64,000 nucleotides of DNA from Acanthosepion lycidas (taxonomy: Eukaryota > Mollusca > Cephalopoda > Sepiida > Sepiidae). Location of the stretch: NCBI GenBank assembly GCA_963932145.1, contig OZ010574.1, forward strand, positions 81,978,733 to 82,042,732, read 5' to 3'. Every line of letters begins with the position of its first letter. Within the stretch, counting starts at the first letter, position 1. Position numbers and translations under genes: made by a program. Below, piece after piece: positions 54,621 to 64,000 of the stretch. Below the pieces are notes generated by a model, which worked only from the letters and a program-made list of their open reading frames with translations, was not told the origin of the DNA and made no database searches.

Positions 54621-56176
54621 AGGGTGATTTGCTGTTCAGGACACACACTCAGTTTGTAATAAAAATTTCTGAAATCATTACATTTAGGTGTAAATGTACA
54701 TGCTTAATTTGAAAAATACAAATAAATTTTGATAAAATCTACAATTTTAGAGTTATAGACACTAACAGTTTGGACTCATTCGCATCATGGCTACAGCATG
54801 GCAGCCATTACTGTGGTGTTTGCATATATTTGCTGCAGAACAGCCCAGCATGGAATCTTCACTTGTTGTATCCTGGGTATGACAATAAACTACATCTGCG
54901 TCCAGGGTAAGACGATAAATTACGTCCAACAGCAAGGCCTCTGATTAGAAGGTTTTGAGGAGTGTGGAACCACCTCTTAATTGCTGGTGTTCCCAGGCTC
55001 ACCTTGACCCAGGGTGGTAGCACCTGTTAGGGTCCCAGCTATGGGCAAACAGTTAACACTCAGACTATATTTGCGTTCTGAGTATGACAATAAACTACAT
55101 CCGTATCCTGGGTATGATGATAAACTACATCCGCATCCTGGGTATGACGATAAACTACATCCAACAGCAAGGCCTCTGATAATGTTTTTGAAAAAATAAT
55201 GTTGTCAGCTATACGTTTTTGAAAAAATATTACCAGCTATTTATTTTTGAAAAAAAAATATTACCAGCTATATGTTTTTGAGAAAAAATACTAACAGAAA
55301 TAGATTTTTGACAAAGCAAAAATATTACCAAGAAAAAAAAAATTGCTGGCATTAAATGACCCATTGAGGTTGATATGGCGTAAAACAAAACAAAACAAAC
55401 CAAATTCACTTTTTATTTTGTGCAAAACTTAAAAGGAGCAACTTTGCATGAAATTTTAAAAGAACATAATTATTTACAAAATACAAAAAAAATAAAAATA
55501 AATATTTTACTGTTTGTTTTATTATTTATTTATAAAGCTTTTACGATAAAAAAACCCACTTGTCATTGCTTTTCTAAATAACTGAAACAAATTTACCAAA
55601 TAACAATTCAATACAGGCTTCAATTTCACAAGTGACTGATTTACAAAATAAAGAAAAATAAAAAAAAAAAAACCGAAAGGAATTTGTATTAAAGGGAGAA
55701 ATTTATGGTTCAGATATTTTTTTTTTTATTAAATTTTCGAGTTTTACAAAACATGATTATTAATTACCTTAAAAAATAAGATTTCATTAGTATTACAATT
55801 TGTTTTATTGTTTAATTTGTTTTATTATAAAAAACAACACTTGTCATTGCTTTCCTAAATAACTTAAACTAATTTACCAAAAACCTAACCCTACTACAGT
55901 AATTGAGACAAATTAGATCAGTAAAAGGCCGTTAACTAAATAAGCTTGCACTCATTAGTACTCCGAGGTGAATGTAGGAAAACAACGCCAGTAATGGCAG
56001 ACAGATGGATGCGAATGATACCAAACTTTTATTGTCAATAACTCCAAAACATTAGATTTTATCAAAATTTCTTTGTTATTTTCGAATTAAGCGTGTACAT
56101 TTTTACAACAAAATGTAATGATTCGGGAAATTTTTATTACAAACTGAGCATGGGTCCTGAACTGCAAATTACCCTA
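54621..56176. mobile_element. Fold-back element with ~200-bp inverted ends
   Basis: The left arm, 54621 to about 54822, starts TAGGGTGATTTGCTGTTCAG; the right arm, about 55985 to 56176, is its inverted copy ending CAAATTACCCTA. Matching continues through CTCAGTTTGTAATAAAAATT, GATAAAATCTA and CATTCGCATC. The 1.1-kb interior has no transposase and contains the minisatellite retroposon at 54870-55425 and AT-rich direct repeats (CACTTGTCATTGCTTTTCTA at 55550, again at 55834). Superfamily unknown; no clear target duplication was read. Confidence 0.85.
54870..55425 (+). mobile_element. Minisatellite-bearing retroposon, copy 1
   Basis: Units of about 29-30 bases (CCTGGGTATGAYRATAAACT then ACATCCRY) occur at 54873-54935 and 55077-55166. 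Between them is a unique stretch with GGTGGTAGCACCTGTTAGGG. Then follow about five diverged ~30-base units (TTTTTGAAAAAATATTACCA then GCTAT) at 55180-55330, and a 3' part GGCATTAAATGACCCATTGA, GTTGATATGGCGTAAAACAA ending in an AAAC-rich tail. Copy 2 at 59611-60097 has the same order. The open frame across the units is only a translation of the repeat. Confidence 0.82.
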
Positions 56177-57275
56177 TTTTGAATTAAATGCAACTTTTTC
56201 ATATGAAAAAAAATTTATATATTTTTGATGCAATCAGACAATTAAATGGTCAAGTAATTGCAATTGTATGTGACAACAACAAGACTTATCAGTCTTTTTT
56301 TCAAAAAGTTTGACATTGTTTTTAATAAGTATTGGATAACTAAAGATGGCTTGTACTTTTTGATTATGTCTATCCTCTAAAAATATTTGGAATAATTGGA
56401 TTTCTGAACCTACTTTTGAATCACTGTTTCATTCTGAAGGCAAAAAAATGACAGCAAAACAGGAAATTGTAAAATGTCCTTTTCAGTATGAAAAAACTCA
56501 ATTTGTTAAGCTGTAAAAACTAACAAATGTAGCAATTTACCCAAAGCCTGTTGAGCAACAAAATGTTTCCCATTGTTTAAGTGTTTTTTTTTTTTTTTTT
56601 TTGCGATCAAACTGCAGCTGCCTTTAAAACACACCCATTATTAAATGGGGAGAATAAAACAGAAAAAGTTAATTTCATTGAAAAAATCTTAAAATATTGG
56701 AAAATTGTTTTTGCCAAATGAATATATGCTGACACTAAGAATAATGATCCACTGAAAAAAAATGTTTATCACATTTTAGATGAACATCTGTTATTTCTTT
56801 CTAATTTTGGGAAAAATGACAAAAAGAATGAAATCATTAAGAAGATATACTAGTTTAACCACTGAATATACATGCAGTGGCTTAATTGATGTTTGCAGAT
56901 ATTTGCTAAACAATGAGTTTAATTTTGTTATGTTTGGTGAATTTACCGCAGACAATTTGGAAAATTAAGACAAAGTCCTGGAGGTGCATATTTTATAACA
57001 ATTCAAAATGTTATATTGAAAAAACTACTTAAGTTAAATGTTGACGTCAAAGAATACAACAAAATTGCTCAAAATGTGGACATTTGCTGGATAAATGGGA
57101 TGCCAAATATATGATAATTTACCAGACTTTAACACTAGGATCCCTAAAGATATTAAAATATTACTTTTGTATATAGCAGACTATGTTACAAGTAAAGATT
57201 TTCCCATAGAAGAGGAAATATTTAATAATATTAGTTTTTATTTTCAAGAATATGAACATTTTTGAAAGCAATAGA
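56177..57275 (+). pseudogene. THAP9/P-element-like transposase pseudogene
   Basis: Across three frames: GLYFLIMSIL with IFGIIGFL (IRNNW-like region), NLPKACXATKCFPL, LKHTHY, then LISLKKS and NIGKLF, and in the readable frame TTEYTCSGLIDVCRYLLNNE, FNFVMFGEFTADN. After a frameshift FGKLRQSPGGAYFITIQNVI corresponds to the strongly conserved FG(K/Q)xRQxxGG block of P-element and THAP9 C-termini; LLLYIADYVTSKDFPIEEEI closes the match. The N-terminal THAP domain is absent. Its 5' edge is cut exactly by the right arm of the fold-back element. Several stops show it is dead. Confidence 0.72.
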
Positions 57276-57439
57276 TTGTGGGAATTTAAAAATTCCACTG
57301 GATACCAAAGGGATACCAAATATTTTTTTTATTTTTTATTTTCCCTCTTTTTACAGATATGTAATTGGTTAACTCCCCAAATATATAATTAACTAATTAC
57401 TGGACTTTACTAACAAGTTCCTTGCTAAAAATGCTCTCA
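57276..57439. other. AT-rich spacer
   Basis: Nothing recognised. Confidence 0.5.
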
Positions 57440-57720
57440 CGAATTGTTATTTAGTATCAAGTTAGGCTTTGACATGTCCACCCCCAGTTGTGGACACCAG
57501 TCACATGGTTGCAAAGCCTGGTATATGGATAACCTTGATTTAAGTACATCCACAGCAGCAGAAATGTTAAGAATTAAGTATATAAGAGACTTGTTTAAAG
57601 TTTAGATTCAGGATCATGTTCTTGTGCCAGTTCTTGTAACCAAAGAATAAAAATATAGTTCTTACATATTCCATTATATCAGTTAAATTTTTATATTAAA
57701 CACTGAAAACTCTGTAATAT
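57440..57720 (+). promoter_or_regulatory. LTR-like or promoter-like unit, unassigned
   Basis: Stretch with GTCCACCCCCAGTTGTGGAC (short stem), a TATA-like TATATAAGAG at about 57577 and an AATAAA about 70 bases later, in the order expected for U3-R-U5 of an LTR. No second copy is present in the window and no adjacent coding element, so this is a guess. Confidence 0.28.
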
Positions 57721-58540
57721 ATATAATCTTGTTGTTTTGCAAATACAAACATAGCATTATAAATGATATGATGGGAGAGTCATATTCTGGTTAGACATGT
57801 GTAGTTGGCAAGACAAACTTTTTAAGACTTAAAGATATGAATTGCTCTGTAGACATTGGGATTCTTGAGTTGAGATTCAGAGATTCAAAGATTTTTGTTG
57901 GATGAATTGCACAAATTTAATTTCCAAAACAATTTCTAAATGAAGGTTCAAATGCAAAATAATGAAACTATTTCAAATTGATGCTGAGTATGTTAATTAG
58001 CTATATCAAAAATTATCCTTTTTCATAAAGGGAAGATAAATATTCTTATAGTTATATTAATAACTCATATAATGCATTCAAAATATTTAAACAAAACTAT
58101 TTTCTTGATGAATTCTTTCTTGCAACCAATTTGCTATCATTAACTGTTATACTCGTTAATTTTCACAGTTCTGTTTTCATGAAAGAAGATAAGTTCTTTC
58201 TCTGATCACAATTATTTCATGGCATTCTTCCAAAATCAGAATACTCCATTGAATGAATTAATCAATACTAAAACATTTGTTTTCAAAAAGCATATTACTT
58301 TCCCTTCTCCATGTACATACGACCAGACAGTAGATGGAGAAATGAAATAGCTTGATTTGCTGGTAAAATATGACAGATATATTAACAGTTATCAAGGAAA
58401 GATTTGGGAAAGGCTTTTGTTCTGCAGGGAAGGCCTTCTTAGCCTTTTTTGAATTGTGATTCTGTTGGCAATTTTTTCCCCTTACAGAAAATTAGGCACC
58501 TAAAAAAATCTCCTACTTTGGAAAACTACAATATTTCATA

Positions 58541-58585
<45 letters not shown>

Positions 58586-59599
58586 AAACACCATCCAAGA
58601 TAATTCTTTCCCTTAAGAAAAGTCTGAAAGAGCATATTTATTCTTTCAGAGCAACTGAATTATATAGTTTTTCATCCATAAAATAGGCATATAATATTTT
58701 TTTCTTGAAAGAGTTTAAGTGTCTTCATGTTATCATTTTCTTCAATTTCATTGGCGTCCATAATGCAAAAACTGGAAATTGATATTTAAAATAAAATAAT
58801 AATTATAAAAAATGCATATTATAAAACTAAATATTGTAGTAAAAACTGGTACTTTTCCATTATCATAAATCATTCTGTTTTATAAAAATGTAAAATTAAA
58901 ATAAGACATGTCATTATTTTAATATTACTGTTTTTTTTTTTTCAGCATGGTTATTATAAACTTTTAAATTTGGGGATTTATTTCCATTTATATGTAAAAT
59001 TGGACAGTTCACTTTTTTGTAGGAAAAATTGCACTAACCAGCAAATAATAAACTGAAGATATAATAAGAGTTAAAAAAAACCCAAAAAAAAACTCAATTG
59101 CAACTGCAACACCTTTAAATTTATGCTGCAGGAGACTAGCAATAGCTGATGACATATAAACTGGTATTCAGCCAGTTTGGCTATTTTGAAAACTTATTCA
59201 GTAACTTTTTGTGCTGGAAAGAAACTAAACAGATGACTAACTTTATTTTGCAGGCCTCAGTCTATGACAGTGCTATTGGGCTGAGCTGTATCATTTGTCT
59301 TAAATAATTACTGCCATTAATTTTCAAAATAAATTAGAAAACTCTTTTTTTTTCTTTTTTTCAAAACATGAGCTTTTAATATTTATGTAAGTCTTATATA
59401 CAGAAAATAGTCCCTAAGTCTCATTCCAGAAAATATGTACAAACTAACAGCATAAACAATGTGTGTTTTGAAATCAAAATAAAAAAAAAATTGTTTACAC
59501 TAGTCTAATAGATCTGATAAAATCTTCATTTTCTGAGAGGATCAAATGAAGAAAAATACTATAGAATCAACAATTTTAACACCTTCACATTTGACTTTG
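57721..59599. other. AT-rich, no recognisable gene
   Basis: T-runs at 58557-58580 and 58930-58941. No supported feature. Confidence 0.6.
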
Positions 59600-60108
59600 C
59601 TCGCTGTTTAACGTCCTGGGTATGACGGTAAACTACATCCGCGTCCTGGGTATGGCGATAAACTGCATCCAACAGCAAGGTCTCAGATAATGTTTTCAGA
59701 AGAATAATGTTGCCAGCTCTAAGTTTTTGAAACAATAATGTTGCCAGCTCTAAGTTTTTGAAACAATAATGTTGCCAGCTCTAAGTTTTTGAAACAATAA
59801 TGTTGCCAGCTCTAAGTTTTTTTTTTTTGTAGAAAAGGAATAATGTTGCCAGCTATACGCTTTTTTTTTTAAACAATAATGTTGCCAGCTATACGTTTTT
59901 TTTTGTTTGTTTTTGAAACAATAATGTTGCCAGCTATACGTTTTTTTTTTTGTTTGTTTTTGAAACAATAATGTTGCCAGCTATACGTTTTTTATTCTAT
60001 ACAAAATAGGCATTTAAATTTCATATAAACTGGATTTGGCATTAAATAACCCACAGTGGTTGATATGCCATAAAACCCAAACAAACAAACAAACAAACTC
60101 GCTGTTTA
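59600..60108 (+). mobile_element. Minisatellite-bearing retroposon, copy 2, with target-site duplication
   Basis: CTCGCTGTTTA at 59600-59610 is repeated at 60098-60108 and brackets the element. Inside are two GTCCTGGGTATGRCGRTAAA units, then eight units sharing ATAATGTTGCCAGCT: four with CTCTAAG (31-base period, 59703-59820) followed by four with CTATACG and longer T-runs (to about 59990). A unique 3' part GGCATTAAATAACCCACAGT, GGTTGATATGCCATAAAACC and an (AAAC)n tail complete it. An 11-base duplication plus a simple-repeat tail are signs of target-primed reverse transcription. No coding capacity. Confidence 0.88.
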
Positions 60109-61054
60109 CATTTAGCATATGTTTTAGTCCCTTGATATTTTTAGTTCTTCATGCTGAACCTGTAACATGACAACCAATCCAATGGGAACTTATTGGGCAT
60201 AGGGTTATTCAGTCAGTATTAAGACACTGTTGATCATGTATTATACTGTATAGATGATATTCACAATGACCAAGGAGATCTTTTAACACCCTGCAGGTTT
60301 TCTAGGCAAAATATTACTCAGGCCACTCAGTCCTGTTCCCTATTAGATTTGAATTCGCTCTTTTCAAAATTGAAATTGCTGTTAAAGTAACATGGGTGTG
60401 ATTAAGGAAAATATAGCAAAAACAGTTAATGATAAATCTGAAAATAAAATTAAAATATCTTCAAACATTATTAATTTGGACTTGTATTCTTTAAATCTTA
60501 ATTTTTAGTTGCTTTCATCACCAATTTACTCTGTAGGCTGTCACTATAAAGCAGTTAGTAGATAGTGCAGAATGAAAAGTAAAGTTTCCAACTTACATTC
60601 CTTTTGCCTCAGGGAAGCCTGGTTGTGATTACCACAACTACTTTTACATGAAAGCTTTGTATGAGCTCATTTGCTTTAAGGAAGATGAAATTTAATCTAT
60701 AACCTGTCACTTCATTACACAACCTTTCTTGGTACTATATTAGTTTTTTTTTTGGTTTTTAAATTACCAATATTAATAGTAATATTATTTTTTGTTTATT
60801 ATCAATCATGATTTTTAATTTTAACTAATATTAAATTTTTATCTCGATTAAAACAACAACAAAAAATTAATGCTATAAACCTTCAGAACATATGTGATTA
60901 TAGTTCTCTGTAGATTCCTTTTCTTTATTATCTGTGAATTACCAGACATTTTTTGGAAAAACAATGGAATTATTTTGGAATACAGATTTTTCCTTCTCTT
61001 AGAAATTATTGTGAGGTTGAGCCACCCAAGGCTAGAGAGCACTGTCTACATTAT
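60109..61054. other. No recognisable gene
   Basis: No feature supported. Confidence 0.55.
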
Positions 61055-61185
61055 TACTATTTAAGCTGTAGCTGGGGTGGGGAGTAGAAGAGATAGATTC
61101 CTAACTTTTCCCTGAGAGAATTAGTGTAAAAGTGAATGCAACAGACTAGCTTGGATATTGAACTGTACTTTCACTTTTCTTGCCA
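61055..61185 (-). repeat. SINE family S2, minus strand
   Basis: On the minus strand GTACAGTTCAATATCC (B-box-like), AGTCTGTTGCATTCACTTTT then ACACTAATTCTC, in S2 order. Truncated after about 130 bases. Confidence 0.55.
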
Positions 61186-61344
61186 ATATCTATTGCATGT
61201 CCATCTTAATCTTTAATTACAGGATATTTTGAAAACATGGGATGCTTGGATAATTGTTGAGAGATGCCAAGGAGAGTAATTTGAAGTTGATTAATGTGTC
61301 ATTGCTCTAGGCTGGCTGTATACATATATACTGTATAATCATTT
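61186..61344. other. Spacer
   Basis: Nothing recognised. Confidence 0.5.
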
Positions 61345-61461
61345 TCTTCAGTTTGGATCATTTTTTTTTTTTTCTGAAGGAACTGGAACATAAATTGTCC
61401 AATATCATTTGAGCACTTTTGGCTTTCATAAGCCATTATTAAAGAATTTTTTGTGGGTTAA
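61345..61461. repeat. Solo arm of the 40288-40757 fold-back family
   Basis: CTTCAGTTTGGATCA, GGAACTGGAACATAAATTGT, CCAATATCATTTGAGCACTT and GAATTTTTTGTGGGTTAA align with both arms at 40.3-40.8 kb. No second arm follows. Confidence 0.75.
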
Positions 61462-61529
61462 GAACAATTGTGGCTGTAGTTTTGTATTTCTTTATTTGTC
61501 TCAAGTGTTGTCTTCATATGCTTTTACGC

Positions 61530-61760
61530 AGTGTATAGTAGCTCAGAATGATAAATTGGTGAGCATAGTTTGAATTCAAGTCAAGTTTGTTACATTCACT
61601 TATACACAAATACCATTTAGAAATGTATTAATCTATCACTTCTCCCTCCATCTATGGGTTAAATGGCAGGGCAGACTGGGATCTGTAGCCATGGTTTGAA
61701 ATCCGTGTAGAAGCACAATAACTGTGATTTCAAAACCCAATATGGTCCTGGGAGCAAATC
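61530..61760 (+). repeat. tRNA-derived SINE, family S2, long copy
   Basis: GTATAGTAGCTCAGAATGAT (A-box region), GGTGAGCATAGTTTGAATTC (B box), GTTACATTCACTTATACACA, CACTTCTCCCTCCATCTATG, GGTTAAATGGCAGGGCAGAC and GGATCTGTAGCCATGGTTTG. It is a good reference for the S2 family. Confidence 0.75.
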
Positions 61761-62192
61761 CTGGGTTACCCTTTGGCAAGGAAACCACCCCTGACAAGCT
61801 TATGATAAAGACATTGGCAGGAGAACGTTTAATGTGGTCAGTGGCAGAAAGTAATAGACCAGATTTGTGGCATTGTACTTCAATGGTGTCCTGCAAAAGA
61901 TCCTTCATACTGGACAATAGATGTGACCTAATTATTCCAATTCAGTTGGAAACTACAGGAACATATCTAATAGTGCCTTGTGGATCCCAATATATGAGCA
62001 GCTAAAACCCCTATGATGACCTGTGAATATCCCTTGACAGATGTTTGAGTTATATATGATTGAGAGAGTGTGTATGGATATTTGGATCATCATGAAACTT
62101 GAATGTAATCTTCAAACCAAACCTGAAAATTGAAGTGTGAAACTGACAGTCAGTATGCAGTGTGGATTCCACTGTGCACACTATCTCTCTCT

Positions 62193-62194
<2 letters not shown>
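61761..62194. other. No recognisable gene
   Basis: Open frames over this stretch on both strands carry no recognisable motif. Confidence 0.5.

Positions 62195-62239
<45 letters not shown>
62195..62239. repeat. (AT)n microsatellite
   Basis: Dinucleotide run of about 45 bases. Confidence 0.97.
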
Positions 62240-62242
<3 letters not shown>

Positions 62243-62480
62243 TATGCAAAACTAGGTAATCCGCATGGGTATACCCAAGGAGGATGATATCCGGAGAGCT
62301 CAATGTAAAATTCAGAGCAGATATGTTTGAATAAAAACAGACCACTTTAAGGTTCCATGTAATAAGTTATTTCACCACAACCCCTTTAACAGGGCTCTGG
62401 ATCATCAGACTTTACTTCCAAAGGTTGAAATGAAAAATGAAAAGAAATTCACACGTTTTTGACGGACCTCATCAAGCATA
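62240..62480 (-). mobile_element. Possible Penelope-like or retrozyme end with hammerhead-like motif
   Basis: On the minus strand CTGATGATCCAGAGCCC (62392-62408) is followed after a loop by GGG...GTGGTGAAA, with both hammerhead core strings CTGATGA and GAAA exact and CCC/GGG plus CCA/TGG able to form stem II. The element then runs about 125 bases to the (AT)n tract. Upstream on the same strand TTGATGAGGTCCGTC occurs. Assignment to Penelope-like elements rests on the known presence of such ribozymes there. Confidence 0.4.
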
Positions 62481-63252
62481 TGTAAAATTAACGAAGTGAG
62501 GAAGTGAGGTGGGAGAGAAGATAAGAGTGGGTTAGATGTACCATTTCAATTCCTTATTCTTAACCCCACTGTGTGTCGGCTAGACGTTGCTTAAGCTTAA
62601 CGGGGCTTGTCTCTAGATATAGATGGGTAAGGGGTGAAGACTGACATTAAAGGAAGAAGCTACAGCAACCCTAATAAATTACATTCCATGAGGACAGGTT
62701 TCATTCAAATTCTTAGATGCTGTTAATTCGCGTTACTTTAAAGGGCATATTTGGGAGGTTATGGTTTGATATAAATCTAAATGTCTAAACAATCTACGAA
62801 GAATTTAATTTGAAGTTCGTTGGAGTTTTGGGTATTTTCTATGAAACAGTCGACTGGAAAAACTCATAGACAGTACATTGAAAGAGTAATCCATTTTATA
62901 TTTAGTAATCTTTTATTTTTCTAAACTTTTGTTTTATTTATTGTTAAGTTGACATCTATTCATTTGATTTTTGTTCATTAAATAAACTCGTAATTGTTTT
63001 TAGGTACCCAATTATCAATGGTTATACAAAAATATATATATTAGTGGTGATCGATTTATAATTTTATCTAGGTCCTAGAGTCCTTGTATATCAGATCTCG
63101 TGAGCCTTCCCTTTGTAAACAGAGGGAATGCTTGCTGGGTCTGAATATTATTGGACTCTAGTCTCTTGAAATTCTTAATTTTTTTTTTTGTTTTCCCATT
63201 CGATTACATTCGTTAATTAAAATTAATTTACACACTTTTAAATTCCCAGAAT
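62481..63252. other. No recognisable gene
   Basis: Between the two hammerhead-like motifs. No GIY-YIG or reverse transcriptase text was found. Confidence 0.5.
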
Positions 63253-63298
63253 AAATAAAGTTTGATAAGTCCTGGGACGAAACCGGTTGTTTTTATTT
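63253..63298 (+). ncRNA. Hammerhead-ribozyme-like motif (type I form)
   Basis: TTGATAA - GTCC TG GGAC - GAAA - C, followed by GGTTGTT. Stem II (GTCC/GGAC) sits directly between the two core strings. AAATAAAG at 63253-63260 can pair with TTTTATTT after the putative cleavage site to form stem I. Stem III would be very short (AC/GT), as known for hammerheads of Penelope-like elements. The core differs from CTGATGA at two positions, which correspond to the paired C3 and G8, changed to U and A. Activity is unknown. Confidence 0.5.
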
Positions 63299-63381
63299 TA
63301 GCTTTTGCTTTTAAAAATGCCTTCTAAATATTGTCTTTTCCTATCTATTATTAAATTCTGTACCACGAAAAACTTATTTAA

Positions 63382-63394
63382 ATATATATATATA

Positions 63395-63443
<49 letters not shown>

Positions 63444-63474
63444 CCATATACACACACACACACACAGACACATA
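63382..63474. repeat. (AT)n-(GT)n ... (CA)n compound microsatellite
   Basis: AT units with one TTTA interruption, then GTGTGTGT, a short spacer and a CA array; the GT and CA parts can pair as a hairpin. Confidence 0.95.
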
Positions 63475-63938
63475 TATGCAGAGTCTATTAAAAATACTTT
63501 TACAAACTTTAGGGGGCATTTCTGACACCAAAACAAGGTAAAATGTTCATATATGTCCAGAAAGCTATGTAGAATGTGTTCTTCATGGTCAGGCGATCCT
63601 CAAGCCATAGTTTATGCTATCTCAGCAATGCAATGATAAACAGCAGCAAAGGTTGGTTGATACAATCTGATAAATCCATGCATCCTTGCATCCATAACCA
63701 TATGTAAAAATCATCTCTGCCTGCTCACGATACGAATATCCTGCCATTGTGAAATGGAACACTTCTCACTTAACTCAATACTACACATGTTAAATGTTGA
63801 AGACAGACTAGCCACAAATGTACACAAATGACAAATGTAATCTAGTCTACATGACAACATGGTGCCATCTAATGTAAACTTTCTTTAAATTTACTAACTC
63901 AAATCAAAGGATTTGTGGATTTGTTTGTATGGTCTTTT
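63475..63938. other. No recognisable gene
   Basis: No feature supported. Confidence 0.5.
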
Positions 63939-64000
63939 GTCCCTGTTTTGGTGTGAGGAACCCACCACCAAAGTATTGTTCATACACCCTCTGTGTGTGT
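63939..64000 (+). repeat. Second copy of the 13126-13259 element, cut by the window end
   Basis: TTTTGGTGTGAGGAACCCACC and CATACACCCTCTGTGTG repeat the left part of the earlier element, leading into a GT-rich tract at the window edge. Confidence 0.65.

Noticed and set aside
55014-55199. Peptide with repeated GYDDKLHP as a repetitive protein gene
   Set aside because: The frame is a translation of a ~29-base minisatellite; other copies break the frame.
57440-57720. Definite solo LTR
   Set aside because: TATA-like and AATAAA strings are common by chance in AT-rich DNA; no partner copy or target duplication was found, so it is kept only as a low-confidence entry.
59690-59995. CRISPR-like array
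   Set aside because: Units are contiguous tandem repeats without unique spacers, in an animal genome, inside a retroposon with a target-site duplication.
63298-63541. Tyr/Ile-repeat proteins on both strands
   Set aside because: Pure translation of the (AT)n-(GT)n microsatellite.

Overview
The window is AT-rich animal DNA (long poly(A)/(T) runs, (AT)n microsatellites, no operons or dense genes). I found no host protein-coding gene that I can support. Everything recognisable is mobile-element debris or simple sequence: LINE 3' ends, tRNA-derived SINEs, DNA-transposon fossils, Copia and Gypsy LTR-element remnants, fold-back elements and microsatellites. The mixture (an RTE-like LINE with an 'ILRELxxLPGF' block, a second LINE family with a 'SLCLFYKYFHG...NRKFYANSF' C-terminus, mariner and Tc1 fossils of the molluscan kind, tRNA SINEs ending in an AACAAAGATGAGGA-type tail) reads like a cephalopod, probably octopod, intergenic region or large intron. 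That assignment is inference from recalled families; no search was run.

Layout. 0-5.2 kb: two direct ~1.2-kb blocks, each a LINE 3' end followed by an unclassified repeat (R1). 6.6-7.6 kb: dead Tc1-like transposase on the minus strand with all three catalytic residues replaced. 8-15.7 kb: RTE-like LINE pieces on both strands mixed with SINEs; one SINE has an inverted 5' half, one LINE copy carries a 48-bp palindrome. 18.3-19.5 kb: Copia pol remnant whose catalytic Asp codons have become a GAT microsatellite and which carries a 142-bp inverted duplication. 20.7-21.4 kb: mariner (DD37D spacing) pseudogene. 21-31 kb: mostly featureless AT-rich DNA with SINEs and one R1 copy. 31.3-32.6 kb: LINE end plus a second Tc1 fossil. 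33.8-37.3 kb: nested LTR elements, a Gypsy element (B, with two LTRs) inserted in the reverse transcriptase of an older Gypsy element (A).

38-53 kb: fold-back elements, an 80-bp mariner MITE with the architecture of human MADE1, a 5S rRNA pseudogene fused to a tRNA SINE, a long minus-strand LINE copy with recognisable RT motifs, and further SINEs. 54.6-57.3 kb: a fold-back element with ~200-bp inverted ends containing a minisatellite-bearing retroposon, abutting a THAP9/P-element transposase pseudogene. 59.6-60.1 kb: a second minisatellite-bearing retroposon with an 11-bp target-site duplication. 62.2-63.5 kb: two hammerhead-ribozyme-like motifs near (AT)n tracts, suggestive of Penelope-like or retrozyme ends.

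The features do not work together as a pathway. What they show is a layered history of insertion, nesting, inversion and microsatellite growth. The candidates most worth following are the minisatellite retroposon, the 54.6-kb fold-back element, the hammerhead-like motifs, the 5S-SINE chimera and the MADE1-like hairpin.
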